A stretch of 64,000 nt of DNA from Variovorax sp. 770b2 (GTDB lineage Bacteria > Pseudomonadota > Gammaproteobacteria > Burkholderiales > Burkholderiaceae_C), in the NCBI RefSeq assembly GCF_900115685.1, contig NZ_FOXJ01000007.1, positions 1 through 64,000 on the forward strand. Reading direction: 5' to 3'. Position 1 is the stretch's first letter. The number at the start of each line of letters is the position of its first letter. Below the pieces are notes generated by a model, which saw nothing but the letters and a program-made list of their open reading frames with translations, was not told the DNA's origin and did no database searches. Made by a program: the position numbers and the translations under genes. Shown in pieces: positions 8,358 through 15,861 of this stretch.

Positions 8358-8424
8358 GGGGTGGGCCCCCGCCGCACGAATGGCGCGAACGGTGCGCGGC
8401 AGCGCGAAAACCCGGCCGCGCTGC

Positions 8425-9315
8425 TCAGCAGCGTGCCGTCATGAGGATCCAGCCGTCCTCGCTGTCGCTGACTTCCAGGGCCGCATACGGTGCGTAGGCC
8501 CCTTTCAGCTCATCGGCCTGGCGCTCCAGGATGCCGGCCATCACCAGCGATCCGCCCGGCGCCACGTGGTTGCGCAGCAGCGGTGCGAGCACCTTGAGCG
8601 GCGTGGCCAGGATATTGGCGAGCACGGTGTCGTAGGTGCCCTTGGCCGCTTCCGGCTGGCCCGCGTTCAGGCTGACGCCGTTGGCTTCGGCATTCAACCG
8701 GGTCGAGGAGACCGCGGCTTCGTCGATGTCGACGGCATCGATGTCGAGTGCGCCGAACTTCGCCGCGCCGATCGCCAGGATGCCGGAGCCGCAGCCGTAG
8801 TCGAGTACGCGCTGCTTGCCGAAGGCGCCTTCGCCCTGCCTTGCGATCCAGCGCAGGCACATGCGCGTGGTGGGATGCGTGCCGGTCCCGAAGGCCAGAC
8901 CCGGGTCCAGACGGATCACCTGCCTGGCCTGCGCCGGCGGCTCGTGCCAGGTCGGCACGATCCAGAACTCGGGCGTGATCTCGACCGGCGTGAACTGCGA
9001 TTGCGTGAGCCGCACCCAGTCCTGCTCGGGCACCGGCGCGACGCCGAGCACCGCGCAGCCATCGAAGAAATCCTGCAGCGCGAGCACCGACGCGGCTTCG
9101 TTCGCGAGCGCCTCGTCGGGGAACAGCGCGATCACGCGCGAGCGCTGCCAGCCCTCCTTGGGCGGCGGCATGCCGGGCTCGCCGAACAGCGCCTGCTCGG
9201 CATCGGTCTGCGCATCGGCATCCTCGACAGAGACGCTCAGCGCATCGAGTGCATCGAGCGCGTCGCCGAGCATCTCGACCCGGTCTTCCGGTGCCATCAA
9301 ACGAAGTTCAAACAT
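8425..9315 (-). CDS. prmA: ribosomal protein L11 methyltransferase PrmA
   Basis: This 296-residue class I SAM-dependent enzyme trimethylates ribosomal protein L11. 'FGTGTHPTTRMCL' and the SAM-binding 'VLDYGCGSGILAIGAAK' loop are diagnostic, followed by 'DIDAVDIDEAAV' and 'VLANILATPL' (post-I and catalytic region). The N-terminal 'SVSVEDADAQTDAEQALFGEPG' region is the substrate-recognition domain. The ATG at 9315 has AGAGGG about 9 nt upstream; an alternative six codons earlier lacks a ribosome site. It sits downstream of accC, separated by a dispersed repeat. Confidence 0.94.
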   Translation of the reverse strand: MFELRLMAPEDRVEMLGDALDALDALSVSVEDADAQTDAEQALFGEPGMPPPKEGWQRSRVIALFPDEALANEAASVLALQDFFDGCAVLGVAPVPEQDWVRLTQSQFTPVEITPEFWIVPTWHEPPAQARQVIRLDPGLAFGTGTHPTTRMCLRWIARQGEGAFGKQRVLDYGCGSGILAIGAAKFGALDIDAVDIDEAAVSSTRLNAEANGVSLNAGQPEAAKGTYDTVLANILATPLKVLAPLLRNHVAPGGSLVMAGILERQADELKGAYAPYAALEVSDSEDGWILMTARC

Positions 9316-9338
9316 CACAAGGTCCCTCTTCATAAGGA

Positions 9339-9430
9339 ACACCGAGGAACCGGCTCTGCCGGGCCTCAGGTGTTGCCCCCTGCAAGGGGGTTGGCGCGCG
9401 CGACACGAAGTGCGCAAAGCCTGGGGGGTG
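9339..9430 (+). repeat. dispersed three-hairpin intergenic repeat, copy A
   Basis: This copy contains GGAACCGGCTCTGCCGGGCC, then a CCCCC...GGGGG hairpin (loop region TGCAA) and CGACACGAAGTGCGC, ending CTGGGGGG. It lies between accC and prmA and ends one base before the accC stop codon. It is one of five related copies in the window. Confidence 0.9.
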
Positions 9431-9431
9431 T

Positions 9432-10781
9432 TCAGCGCTTGTGCGCCGCGAGCCACTCTTCCAGATAGTGGATGTTCGTGCCGCCGTTCATGAACTTGGC
9501 GTCGACCATCAGCTCGCGGTGCAGCGGGATGTTGGTCTGGATGCCTTCGATCACGGTCTCGTTCAGCGCCGTGCGCATGCGCGCCATGGCCTGTTCGCGC
9601 GTGTCGCCGTACACGATGATCTTGCCGATCATCGAGTCGTAGTTCGGGGGCACGAAGTAGTTCGTGTAGGCGTGCGAATCGACGCGCACACCGGGGCCGC
9701 CCGGGGGATGCCACATCGTGATGCGGCCCGGCGACGGCGTGAACTTCCACGCATCTTCGGCGTTGATGCGCACCTCGATGGCGTGGCCGCGCATCTCGAT
9801 CTGGCGCTGGGTGAATGGCAGCTTTTCGCCGGCCGCCACCATGATCTGCGTCTTCACGATGTCGATGCCGGTGGTGAACTCGGTCACCGGATGCTCCACC
9901 TGCACGCGCGTGTTCATCTCGATGAAGTAGAACTCGCCGTTCTCATAGAGGAACTCGAAGGTGCCGGCACCGCGGTAGCCGATCTTCTTGCAGGCCGCGG
10001 CGCAGCGCTCGCCGATCTTCTCGATCAGCTTGCGCGGAATGCCGGGAGCCGGCGATTCCTCGATCACCTTCTGGTGGCGGCGCTGCATGGAGCAGTCGCG
10101 CTCGCCCAGGTAGACCGCGTTCTTGTGCTTGTCGGCGAGGATCTGGATCTCGATGTGGCGCGGGTTCTGGAGAAACTTCTCCATGTACACGGCCGGATTG
10201 CTGAAGGCCGCGCCGGCCTCCGCCTTGGTCATCTGGATCGCGTTGACCAGCGCCGCCTCGGTGTGCACCACGCGCATGCCACGGCCACCGCCGCCGCCCG
10301 CCGCCTTGATGATGACCGGGTAGCCGATCGCACGGGCAATGCGCTTGTTGGTGGCAGCGTCGTCCGAGAGCTCGCCCTCCGAGCCGGGCACGCAGGGCAC
10401 GCCGGCCTTGATCATGGACTGCTTGGCCGAGACCTTGTCGCCCATCGTGCGGATGTTGTCGGGCGTCGGGCCGATGAACTGGAAACCGCTCTGCTCCACG
10501 CGTTCGGCGAAGTTGGCGTTCTCGCTCAGGAAGCCGTAGCCGGGGTGGATGGCTTCGGCATCGGTCACCTCGGCGGCCGAAATGATCGCCGGCATGTTGA
10601 GATAGCTCAGCGCCGAGGGCGCCGGGCCGATGCAGACCGCTTCCTGCGCCAGCTTGACGTATTTGGCGTCGCGATCGGCTTCGGAATAGACCATCACGGC
10701 CTTGATGCCCATCTCGCTGCAGGCGCGCTGAATCCGGAGGGCAATCTCCCCCCGGTTTGCAACCAGGATCTTCTTGAACAT
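9432..10781 (-). CDS. accC: acetyl-CoA carboxylase, biotin carboxylase subunit
   Basis: This 449-residue ATP-grasp enzyme carboxylates the biotin on AccB in the first step of fatty acid synthesis. The N-terminus 'MFKKILVANRGEIALRI' is canonical. The ATP-binding glycine loop 'AAGGGGGRGMRVV', 'EKFLQNPRHIEIQ', 'CSMQRRHQKVIEESPAP' and 'FYFIEMNTRVQVEHPVTE' follow in order. The start is placed at ATG 10781, two bases after the accB stop. A GTG six bases upstream overlaps that stop and is possible. It is translationally coupled to accB. Confidence 0.97.
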   Translation of the reverse strand: MFKKILVANRGEIALRIQRACSEMGIKAVMVYSEADRDAKYVKLAQEAVCIGPAPSALSYLNMPAIISAAEVTDAEAIHPGYGFLSENANFAERVEQSGFQFIGPTPDNIRTMGDKVSAKQSMIKAGVPCVPGSEGELSDDAATNKRIARAIGYPVIIKAAGGGGGRGMRVVHTEAALVNAIQMTKAEAGAAFSNPAVYMEKFLQNPRHIEIQILADKHKNAVYLGERDCSMQRRHQKVIEESPAPGIPRKLIEKIGERCAAACKKIGYRGAGTFEFLYENGEFYFIEMNTRVQVEHPVTEFTTGIDIVKTQIMVAAGEKLPFTQRQIEMRGHAIEVRINAEDAWKFTPSPGRITMWHPPGGPGVRVDSHAYTNYFVPPNYDSMIGKIIVYGDTREQAMARMRTALNETVIEGIQTNIPLHRELMVDAKFMNGGTNIHYLEEWLAAHKR

Positions 10782-10783
10782 GG

Positions 10784-11245
10784 TCACTCGATGATGAACA
10801 GCGGCTGGCCGTATTCGACCGCCTGCCCGTTTTCGCCGAGGATCTGGGTGATCGTGCCGGACTTGTCCGCTTCGATTTCGTTGAGGATCTTCATCGCTTC
10901 GATGATGCAGATCGTGTCGCCCTCGTTCACCTTGCTGCCGATTTCGACGAAGGCGGCGGCACCGGGGCTGGACGAACGGTAGAACGTGCCGACCATCGGC
11001 GACTTGACCGCGTGGCCAGCCGGTGCGGCTTCGACGGCGGGGGCGCTTGCGGCGGCCGGCGCAGCGGCTGCGCCGGCGACCGGGGCGGCAGCGGGCGGCG
11101 CTGCCAGGGTTTGCACATACTGCACCGGGGCGGCGCCGCCGCCCTTCACGATGCGAACCTTGCCTTCGGTTTCGGTGATCTCCAGTTCGGAAATATTCGA
11201 TTCGGACACCAGATCGATCAGTGTCTTGAGTTTGCGCAGATCCAT
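10784..11245 (-). CDS. accB: acetyl-CoA carboxylase biotin carboxyl carrier protein
   Basis: The 153-residue carrier has an N-terminal 'MDLRKLKTLIDLVSESNISELEI' domain, an Ala/Pro-rich flexible linker (residues about 48-76) and a C-terminal biotinyl domain. The biotin attachment site is 'EAMKILNEIEA' with Lys119. It shuttles carboxybiotin between AccC and the carboxyltransferase. It is the first gene of the accBC unit; a 23-bp near-perfect palindrome lies 44-66 bp upstream and may be its operator. Confidence 0.97.
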   Translation of the reverse strand: MDLRKLKTLIDLVSESNISELEITETEGKVRIVKGGGAAPVQYVQTLAAPPAAAPVAGAAAAPAAASAPAVEAAPAGHAVKSPMVGTFYRSSSPGAAAFVEIGSKVNEGDTICIIEAMKILNEIEADKSGTITQILGENGQAVEYGQPLFIIE

Positions 11246-11288
11246 GGGACTCCAGTGCCGGCTTTGCCGGTCATTCGGATATAACTTG

Positions 11289-11311
11289 GCTGAAAATCGG
11301 CGATTTTCAGC
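11289..11311. repeat. 23-bp palindrome upstream of accB
   Basis: GCTGAAAATCG (11289-11299) and CGATTTTCAGC (11301-11311) form perfect 11-bp arms around one base. The virtual absence of a loop favours a DNA operator over an RNA hairpin, and no T-run follows on the minus strand. It lies between the TlpA-like gene stop and the accB start. A CCGGCTTTGCCGG hairpin resembling the first stem of the dispersed repeat lies near 11260-11272. Confidence 0.55.
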
Positions 11312-11345
11312 GTTTGGTGGCTAACGCCAGCTTGGGCGGCCGATT

Positions 11346-11900
11346 CTAACCATGAACAAGTTCACGCCGCCAAGTCTCCAGATCGGCGGTTTCGAGCTTG
11401 CCCATTTTACGAGCTGCAACCGAACCGTTACCGTTGAGGACCAATGTGAACGGCAATCCGCCGCCGGTGTTGCCGAGATTCTTGACCAGTTCGGTGCCTT
11501 GCAGGCCTGCCAAGCCGGTCGGATAGGTGACCGGCGTGCGCTGCAGGAACTTGCGCACTGCACTGGGCTGATCGATAGCCAATCCAACCACTTGCCAGCC
11601 ATTGGCACCATTTTGACGAAAAAAGGCATCGATCATCGGCATTTCTTCGACACACGGCGGACACCACGTGGCCCAGAAGTTGAGCAGCAGCGGCTTGCCG
11701 CGCAAGCTCGAGAAGGCCAGGTCACCACCCTCCGGCCGTTCGAATTTCTGGGCCCAGAAGCTCGCGTCCAGTTGCTCGCCACCCCCCGCATTGCTGCCGG
11801 CGCTGCGTTCCCGCCACCAGGCGCCACCCACCCCGGCAGCGGCGGCCACCGCCGCCACGCCGCCATAGAGCATGCCGCGTCGTGTCGGCGAAGAAGTCAT
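11346..11900 (-). CDS. TlpA-like thiol:disulfide oxidoreductase
   Basis: The 184-residue protein has an N-terminal export signal with 'TRRGMLYGGVAAVAAAAG', a possible weak Tat motif (RRG) and hydrophobic stretch. A thioredoxin fold follows, with 'LLLNFWATWCPPCVEEMP' and redox pair Cys80/Cys83. The cis-Pro loop is 'GGGLPFTLVLN'. It would act in the periplasm as a membrane-tethered or exported reductase. Its ATG directly follows the stop of the upstream gene (TGA-ATG), so the two are coupled. The substrate is unknown. Confidence 0.88.
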   Translation of the reverse strand: MTSSPTRRGMLYGGVAAVAAAAGVGGAWWRERSAGSNAGGGEQLDASFWAQKFERPEGGDLAFSSLRGKPLLLNFWATWCPPCVEEMPMIDAFFRQNGANGWQVVGLAIDQPSAVRKFLQRTPVTYPTGLAGLQGTELVKNLGNTGGGLPFTLVLNGNGSVAARKMGKLETADLETWRRELVHG

Positions 11901-12497
11901 TCACTTGTCCTTTTCTCTTTCAATCAGTCGGCGCAATGCAGGCAGGTCGCCGCGCGGCGTGCGGCCCTGGGCATCGGGCTTCAGGGCCCCGCGCAGGTCG
12001 TCCAGGTCGTAGACCAAGAGGTGCACGCCGATTTCCTCGCCGAGTGCGCGGCTTGGCGCATGCACGCTCAAGGCCTCGACCTGCTCGCCATGAAAGCCGG
12101 TGACCATGCGCGGCTCGTAGTCCACATGGTGGTCGATGAGGGCAATCTCGGCGGACTTGGAATCATCGCAGAACATCTGGATGTAAATGTCCGACAGCCG
12201 GGTGGCAGTGCCGTGCCACACGGCGCCGCCGAGGTGCGGGCGGAAGGCGGCCATCCGCTCCATCCATTCCAGCGCCAGCAAGCGCAGCGCATGCAATTCC
12301 CGCGGCTGGGTGTCGGCACAGAAGAGTGCGATGTAGTCGCGCACCTCAGCCTCGACTTCGTCGTTGTTCGGCAGCGATGTGCGCGCCGACAGGCCCAGGT
12401 CACGCAAAGCCCGCCGTTTGGCCGGCCCATATTCCAGCCCTTCCTCGACGACAAGGCGGGCTGCGGTGGCGGCGATTTCACGCTTGGACGTGTCCAT
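11901..12497 (-). CDS. conserved hypothetical protein divergent from mpl
   Basis: This is a 198-residue soluble protein with no signal or membrane helix. A basic N-terminal helical part ('REIAATAARLVVEEGLEYG', 'AKRRALRDLGL') is followed by an acidic segment containing 'GTATRLSDIYIQMFCDDSK' and 'EIALIDHHVDYEP'. The G-x-A-T-R-x-S-D-I run with later Asp/Asp recalls nucleotidyltransferase-like folds, but I cannot assign a family. Related proteins are, I believe, sometimes misnamed as a Mur ligase because of the adjacent mpl. The ATG at 12497 has a CAAAAT hexamer 6 nt upstream. Confidence 0.7.
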   Translation of the reverse strand: MDTSKREIAATAARLVVEEGLEYGPAKRRALRDLGLSARTSLPNNDEVEAEVRDYIALFCADTQPRELHALRLLALEWMERMAAFRPHLGGAVWHGTATRLSDIYIQMFCDDSKSAEIALIDHHVDYEPRMVTGFHGEQVEALSVHAPSRALGEEIGVHLLVYDLDDLRGALKPDAQGRTPRGDLPALRRLIEREKDK

Positions 12498-12562
12498 CGG
12501 GGCATTTTGCCCGCAGTAGCCGCCACGCACACGAAATCAACACGAAGCTCGGGGCGAAGGCA

Positions 12563-12581
12563 GGGCTCGCGCGGCGAGCCC
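12563..12581. repeat. palindrome in the mpl divergent promoter region
   Basis: GGGCTCGC (12563-12570) and GCGAGCCC (12574-12581) are perfect 8-bp arms around GCG. It lies about 16 bp upstream of the proposed mpl -10, in the 111-bp gap between divergent genes, and could serve as an operator. Confidence 0.4.
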
Positions 12582-12596
12582 CGCATTCCGCCTCCC

Positions 12597-12602
12597 TAGA
12601 AT
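12597..12602 (+). promoter_or_regulatory. putative -10 element (TAGAAT) of mpl
   Basis: TAGAAT is followed by six bases and the mpl ATG, so the mRNA would start at or next to the initiation codon. No ribosome site is present between the hexamer and the ATG. Confidence 0.5.
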
Positions 12603-12608
12603 CGCCCG

Positions 12609-14000
12609 ATGCACATTCATATTCTGGGTATCTGCGGCACGTTCATGGGCGGAGTGGCAGCCTTGGCGCGCGAAGCGGGCCACCGGGTCACGGGCTGCGA
12701 TGCCGGCGTGTACCCGCCGATGAGCGACCAGTTGCGCGCCCTCGGCATCGACCTGATCGAGGGATTCGGCGCCGATCAGCTCGCCCTCGCACCCGACGTG
12801 TTCGTGGTCGGCAACGTGGTTTCGAGGGCGCGCCTGCCCGACGGCAGCCCCAAGTTCCCGCTGATGGAGGCCATCCTGGACGCCGGCAAGCCCTACACCA
12901 GCGGCCCGCAATGGCTGGCCGAGCACGTGCTGCTGGGCCGCCATGTGCTGGCCGTGGCCGGCACGCACGGCAAGACGACGACCACCTCGATGCTGGCCTG
13001 GGCGCTCGAGCAGGGTGGCAAGGCGCCGGGCTTCCTGGTGGGCGGTGTGCCGCTGGACTTCGGCGTGTCGGCCCGGCTGGGCGATGGCGCCGCCTTCGTC
13101 ATCGAGGCGGACGAGTACGACACCGCCTTCTTCGACAAGCGCAGCAAGTTCGTGCACTACCGGCCGCGCACCGCCGTGCTCAACAACCTCGAGTTCGACC
13201 ACGCGGACATCTTCGATGACCTCGCCGCCATCGAACGGCAATTCCATCACCTCGTGCGCACCGTGCCGGGCACCGGGCGGCTGGTGGTGAACGCCACCGA
13301 GAAAAGCCTGCAGCGCGTGCTGTCTCAGGGTTGCTGGAGCGAGCTCGCACGTTTCGGCGCGGGCGGCGAATGGCAGGCCCGCGGCTCGCACGACGCTTTC
13401 GACGTGCTGCGACAAGGCGAGGTGGTCGGCCGGGTCGAGTGGGAACTCTCGGGCCTGCACAACCAGATGAATGGGCTGGCCGCCATCGCGGCCGCCGACC
13501 ACGTCGGCGTTGCGCCGGCCGATGCGGCGCGCGCGCTCGGCAGCTTTCGCAACGTGCGCCGGCGGATGGAACTGCGCGGCACGGTGGGCGCCATCACCGT
13601 CTACGACGACTTCGCCCATCACCCCACCGCCATCCGCACCACGCTGGAGGGCCTGCGCAAGAAGCTCGACGACGCGGGCAAGCAAAGTGAGCGCATCCTC
13701 GCGGCCTTCGAGCCGCGCAGCAACACGATGAAGCTCGGCGTCATGGCCGCGCAGTTGCCGTGGAGCCTGGAATCGGCGGACCTCTCGTTCTGCCACACGG
13801 CCGGACTGGACTGGGATGCCGCCGCGGCCCTCGCGCCGATGGGCGACCGCGCGCAGGTTGCCGGGGCCGTCGAGCCGCTGGTCGCGCAGATCGTGGCGGC
13901 GGCGCGGCCGGGCGATCACATCGTCTGCATGAGCAACGGCGGCTTCGGCGGCGTGCACGACAAACTGCTTGCGGCGCTCCGCAAGGCCGTCGCATCATGA
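12609..14000 (+). CDS. mpl: UDP-N-acetylmuramate:L-alanyl-gamma-D-glutamyl-meso-diaminopimelate ligase
   Basis: The 463-residue Mur-ligase homologue reattaches recycled L-Ala-D-Glu-mDAP tripeptide to UDP-MurNAc. The N-terminus 'MHIHILGICGTFMGG' is typical of Mpl, not MurC. The P-loop 'VAGTHGKTTTTSML' lies at residues 117-126, followed by 'EADEYDTAFFDKRSKFVHYRPRT' and 'VYDDFAHHPTAI'. It works downstream of AmpD, whose gene opens this window. Its stop overlaps the next gene's start (ATGA). The TAGAAT 6 nt before the ATG and absence of a ribosome site suggest leaderless expression. Confidence 0.95.
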   Translation: MHIHILGICGTFMGGVAALAREAGHRVTGCDAGVYPPMSDQLRALGIDLIEGFGADQLALAPDVFVVGNVVSRARLPDGSPKFPLMEAILDAGKPYTSGPQWLAEHVLLGRHVLAVAGTHGKTTTTSMLAWALEQGGKAPGFLVGGVPLDFGVSARLGDGAAFVIEADEYDTAFFDKRSKFVHYRPRTAVLNNLEFDHADIFDDLAAIERQFHHLVRTVPGTGRLVVNATEKSLQRVLSQGCWSELARFGAGGEWQARGSHDAFDVLRQGEVVGRVEWELSGLHNQMNGLAAIAAADHVGVAPADAARALGSFRNVRRRMELRGTVGAITVYDDFAHHPTAIRTTLEGLRKKLDDAGKQSERILAAFEPRSNTMKLGVMAAQLPWSLESADLSFCHTAGLDWDAAAALAPMGDRAQVAGAVEPLVAQIVAAARPGDHIVCMSNGGFGGVHDKLLAALRKAVAS

Positions 14001-14506
14001 CCGCCCTGCGTGCCCGGGAACTGATCGACAGCCTGAAGCTGCAGCCCCATCCCGAAGGCGGCTGGTACAGCGAGGTGTTCCGTTCGTCGGCCAGCGTCGC
14101 GCCGGCCGATGGTCGCGCACCACGCAGCGCGCTCACCAGCATCTACTTCCTGCTCGAGGCGGGCCAGCATTCGCGCTGGCACCGGGTGCTGTCCGATGAA
14201 GTCTGGGTGCACCTGGAAGGCGTGCCACTGGCGCTCTGGACCTGCGATGCCGCGATGCGCACGGCGCCGGCCCACGTGCGGCTGGGCCCGGTCGACGCGC
14301 ACGGCACGCGCCCCCAGCATGTGGTGCCGGCCGGCCAGTGGCAGACGGCGCGTCCGATTCAAGGCCACACCTCAGGCGACTACACGCTGGTCGCCTGCAT
14401 GGTCGGTCCGGGCTTCGACTTCGCCGATTTCTCGATGGTGCCAGCCGACAGCGACGAGGCGGCGTCGATGCGGCACCACTGGCCCGAGTTGGCCGGGATG
14501 CTGTAG
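13997..14506 (+). CDS. DUF985 cupin-superfamily protein
   Basis: The 169-residue protein matches DUF985 cupins: 'LQPHPEGGWYSEVFRS', 'SIYFLLEAGQHSRWHRV' (metal-binding cupin motif 1), 'DEVWVHLEGVPL' and 'YTLVACMVGPGFDFADF'. These proteins form small beta-barrels and probably bind a metal and a sugar-like or acid ligand, but no reaction is established. The ATG overlaps the mpl stop by four bases, so it is likely coupled to mpl. A cell-wall link is inferred from position only. Confidence 0.85.
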   Translation: MTALRARELIDSLKLQPHPEGGWYSEVFRSSASVAPADGRAPRSALTSIYFLLEAGQHSRWHRVLSDEVWVHLEGVPLALWTCDAAMRTAPAHVRLGPVDAHGTRPQHVVPAGQWQTARPIQGHTSGDYTLVACMVGPGFDFADFSMVPADSDEAASMRHHWPELAGML

Positions 14507-14514
14507 CCCCTTTT

Positions 14515-15633
14515 TCAGCCGCGGCGAGTCTTGACGGCCTGCGACAGCGTCTCGAGCACCTGCACCGAATCGTCCCAGCCGATGCAGGCATCGGTGATGC
14601 TCTTGCCGTATTCCAGGCCCGAGAGCTGGTCCTTGCCGGGCGTGAACTTCTGGGCGCCGGCCTGCAGGTGGCTCTCGACCATCACGCCGAACACGCGGTT
14701 CGAGCCGCCGGCGATCTGGCCGGCGATGTCCCTGGCCACGTCGATCTGCTTCTGGTGCTGCTTGGAGCTGTTGGCGTGGCTGCAGTCGACCATCAGCGTG
14801 GGCGGCAGCTTGGCGGCTTCCAGGTCCTTGCAGGCGGCTTCGACGCTGGCGGCGTCGTAGTTCGGCGCCTTGCCGCCGCGCAGGATCACGTGGCAGTCGC
14901 GGTTGCCGTTGGTCTGCACGATCGCGACCTGGCCGTTCTTGTGCACCGAGAGAAAGTGATGGCCGCGCGCCGCTGCCTGGATGGCGTCGGTGGCGATGCG
15001 GATGTTGCCGTCGGTGCCGTTCTTGAAGCCGATGGGGGCCGACAGGCCCGAGGCCAGCTCGCGGTGCACCTGGCTTTCGGTGGTGCGCGCGCCGATGGCG
15101 CCCCAGGAGATCAGGTCGCCGATGTACTGGGGCGAGATCACGTCCAGGAACTCGCTGCCCGCCGGCAGGCCGATGCGGTTGATATCGATCAGGAGCTGGC
15201 GCGCGATGCGCAGGCCCTCGTCGATGCGGAAGCTCTCGTCCAGGTACGGATCGTTGATCAGGCCCTTCCAGCCGACGGTGGTGCGCGGCTTCTCGAAGTA
15301 CACGCGCATCACGATCTCGAGCGTGCCGGCGTATTTTTCGCGCTCGACCTTCAGGCGCCTGGCGTATTCGACGGCGGCGGCCGGGTCGTGGATCGAACAG
15401 GGCCCCATGATCACCAGCAGCCGGTCGTCCTTGCCGGCCATGATGTTGTGGATGTTGCGGCGGGTGCCCTGGATCAGCGTTTCGACCGGCGTGCCGCGAA
15501 TCGGGAAAAAGCGGATCAGATGTTCAGGAGGGGGCAGCACGTTGATGTCCTTGATGCGTTCGTCGTCGGTCTTGCTGGTTTTTTCGACGCTCGCATACCA
15601 GCTGTCGCTGGCCGGGGCAGTGTTCGTGCTCAT
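14515..15633 (-). CDS. aroG: 3-deoxy-7-phosphoheptulonate (DAHP) synthase, class I (AroF/G/H type)
   Basis: The 372-residue enzyme condenses phosphoenolpyruvate and erythrose 4-phosphate in the first step of aromatic amino acid synthesis. 'LLVIMGPCSIHDP' carries the metal-binding Cys; 'RVYFEKPRTTVGWKGLINDP', 'GARTTESQVHRELASGLSAP', 'VDCSHANSSKQ' and 'GKSITDACIGW' follow in class I order. AAGGAA precedes the ATG. The isozyme's feedback specificity is not readable here, so the symbol denotes the family. A leader peptide rich in Phe/Tyr/Trp codons and a terminator lie 43-170 bp upstream, implying attenuation. Confidence 0.95.
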   Translation of the reverse strand: MSTNTAPASDSWYASVEKTSKTDDERIKDINVLPPPEHLIRFFPIRGTPVETLIQGTRRNIHNIMAGKDDRLLVIMGPCSIHDPAAAVEYARRLKVEREKYAGTLEIVMRVYFEKPRTTVGWKGLINDPYLDESFRIDEGLRIARQLLIDINRIGLPAGSEFLDVISPQYIGDLISWGAIGARTTESQVHRELASGLSAPIGFKNGTDGNIRIATDAIQAAARGHHFLSVHKNGQVAIVQTNGNRDCHVILRGGKAPNYDAASVEAACKDLEAAKLPPTLMVDCSHANSSKQHQKQIDVARDIAGQIAGGSNRVFGVMVESHLQAGAQKFTPGKDQLSGLEYGKSITDACIGWDDSVQVLETLSQAVKTRRG

Positions 15634-15675
15634 GGTTTCGGTTCCTTGTTGGAGTGAATATCGTCAGGGCATAAA

Positions 15676-15708
15676 AAAACCGCCGGGGCTTGAGGCGCCG
15701 GCGGTTTT
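15676..15708 (-). terminator. attenuator-like rho-independent terminator in the aroG leader
   Basis: Read on the minus strand, the 11-bp perfect stem AAAACCGCCGG/CCGGCGGTTTT with an 11-nt loop is followed by further T, giving seven in a row. It lies 20 nt after the leader-peptide stop and 43 nt before aroG. The 5' arm CCGCCGG can instead pair with TCCGGCGGA inside the leader-peptide ORF (15746-15754), giving an antiterminator. Confidence 0.85.
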
Positions 15709-15727
15709 GGGAGGGTGTTCGTTTGCT

Positions 15728-15802
15728 TTACGCGCTCGCCTCTCGTCCGCCGGAAACCGGGAACCAAAAGTAGGCAAAGAAATAAGCGCGGAGGGCGGAC
15801 AT
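15728..15802 (-). CDS. aromatic-residue leader peptide of aroG (24 aa)
   Basis: The short frame encodes 24 residues with 'AYFFAYFWFP' at its centre: seven of eight consecutive codons (residues 7-14) are Tyr, Phe or Trp. It ends 20 nt before a terminator and lies upstream of DAHP synthase, the standard layout of ribosome-mediated attenuation. TCCGCC (codons 2-3), TCCGGCGGA (codons 17-19) and the two terminator arms can pair 1:2, 2:3 and 3:4. No ribosome site precedes the ATG, but TACATT 8 nt upstream suggests a leaderless start. The interpretation rests on sequence logic. Confidence 0.72.
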   Translation of the reverse strand: MSALRAYFFAYFWFPVSGGREASA

Positions 15803-15861
15803 AGGGGCGGAATGTAGCACGGAAAATAAAGACCCGGTCCAGCGGCCGGGCCTCGGGCGAT

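Noticed and set aside
15676..15708. The hairpin read only as the terminator of the upstream lipoprotein gene
   Set aside because: It may also do that, but it lies 150 bp past that stop, follows an aromatic-codon ORF and has a competing antiterminator pairing, so attenuation is the better single explanation.
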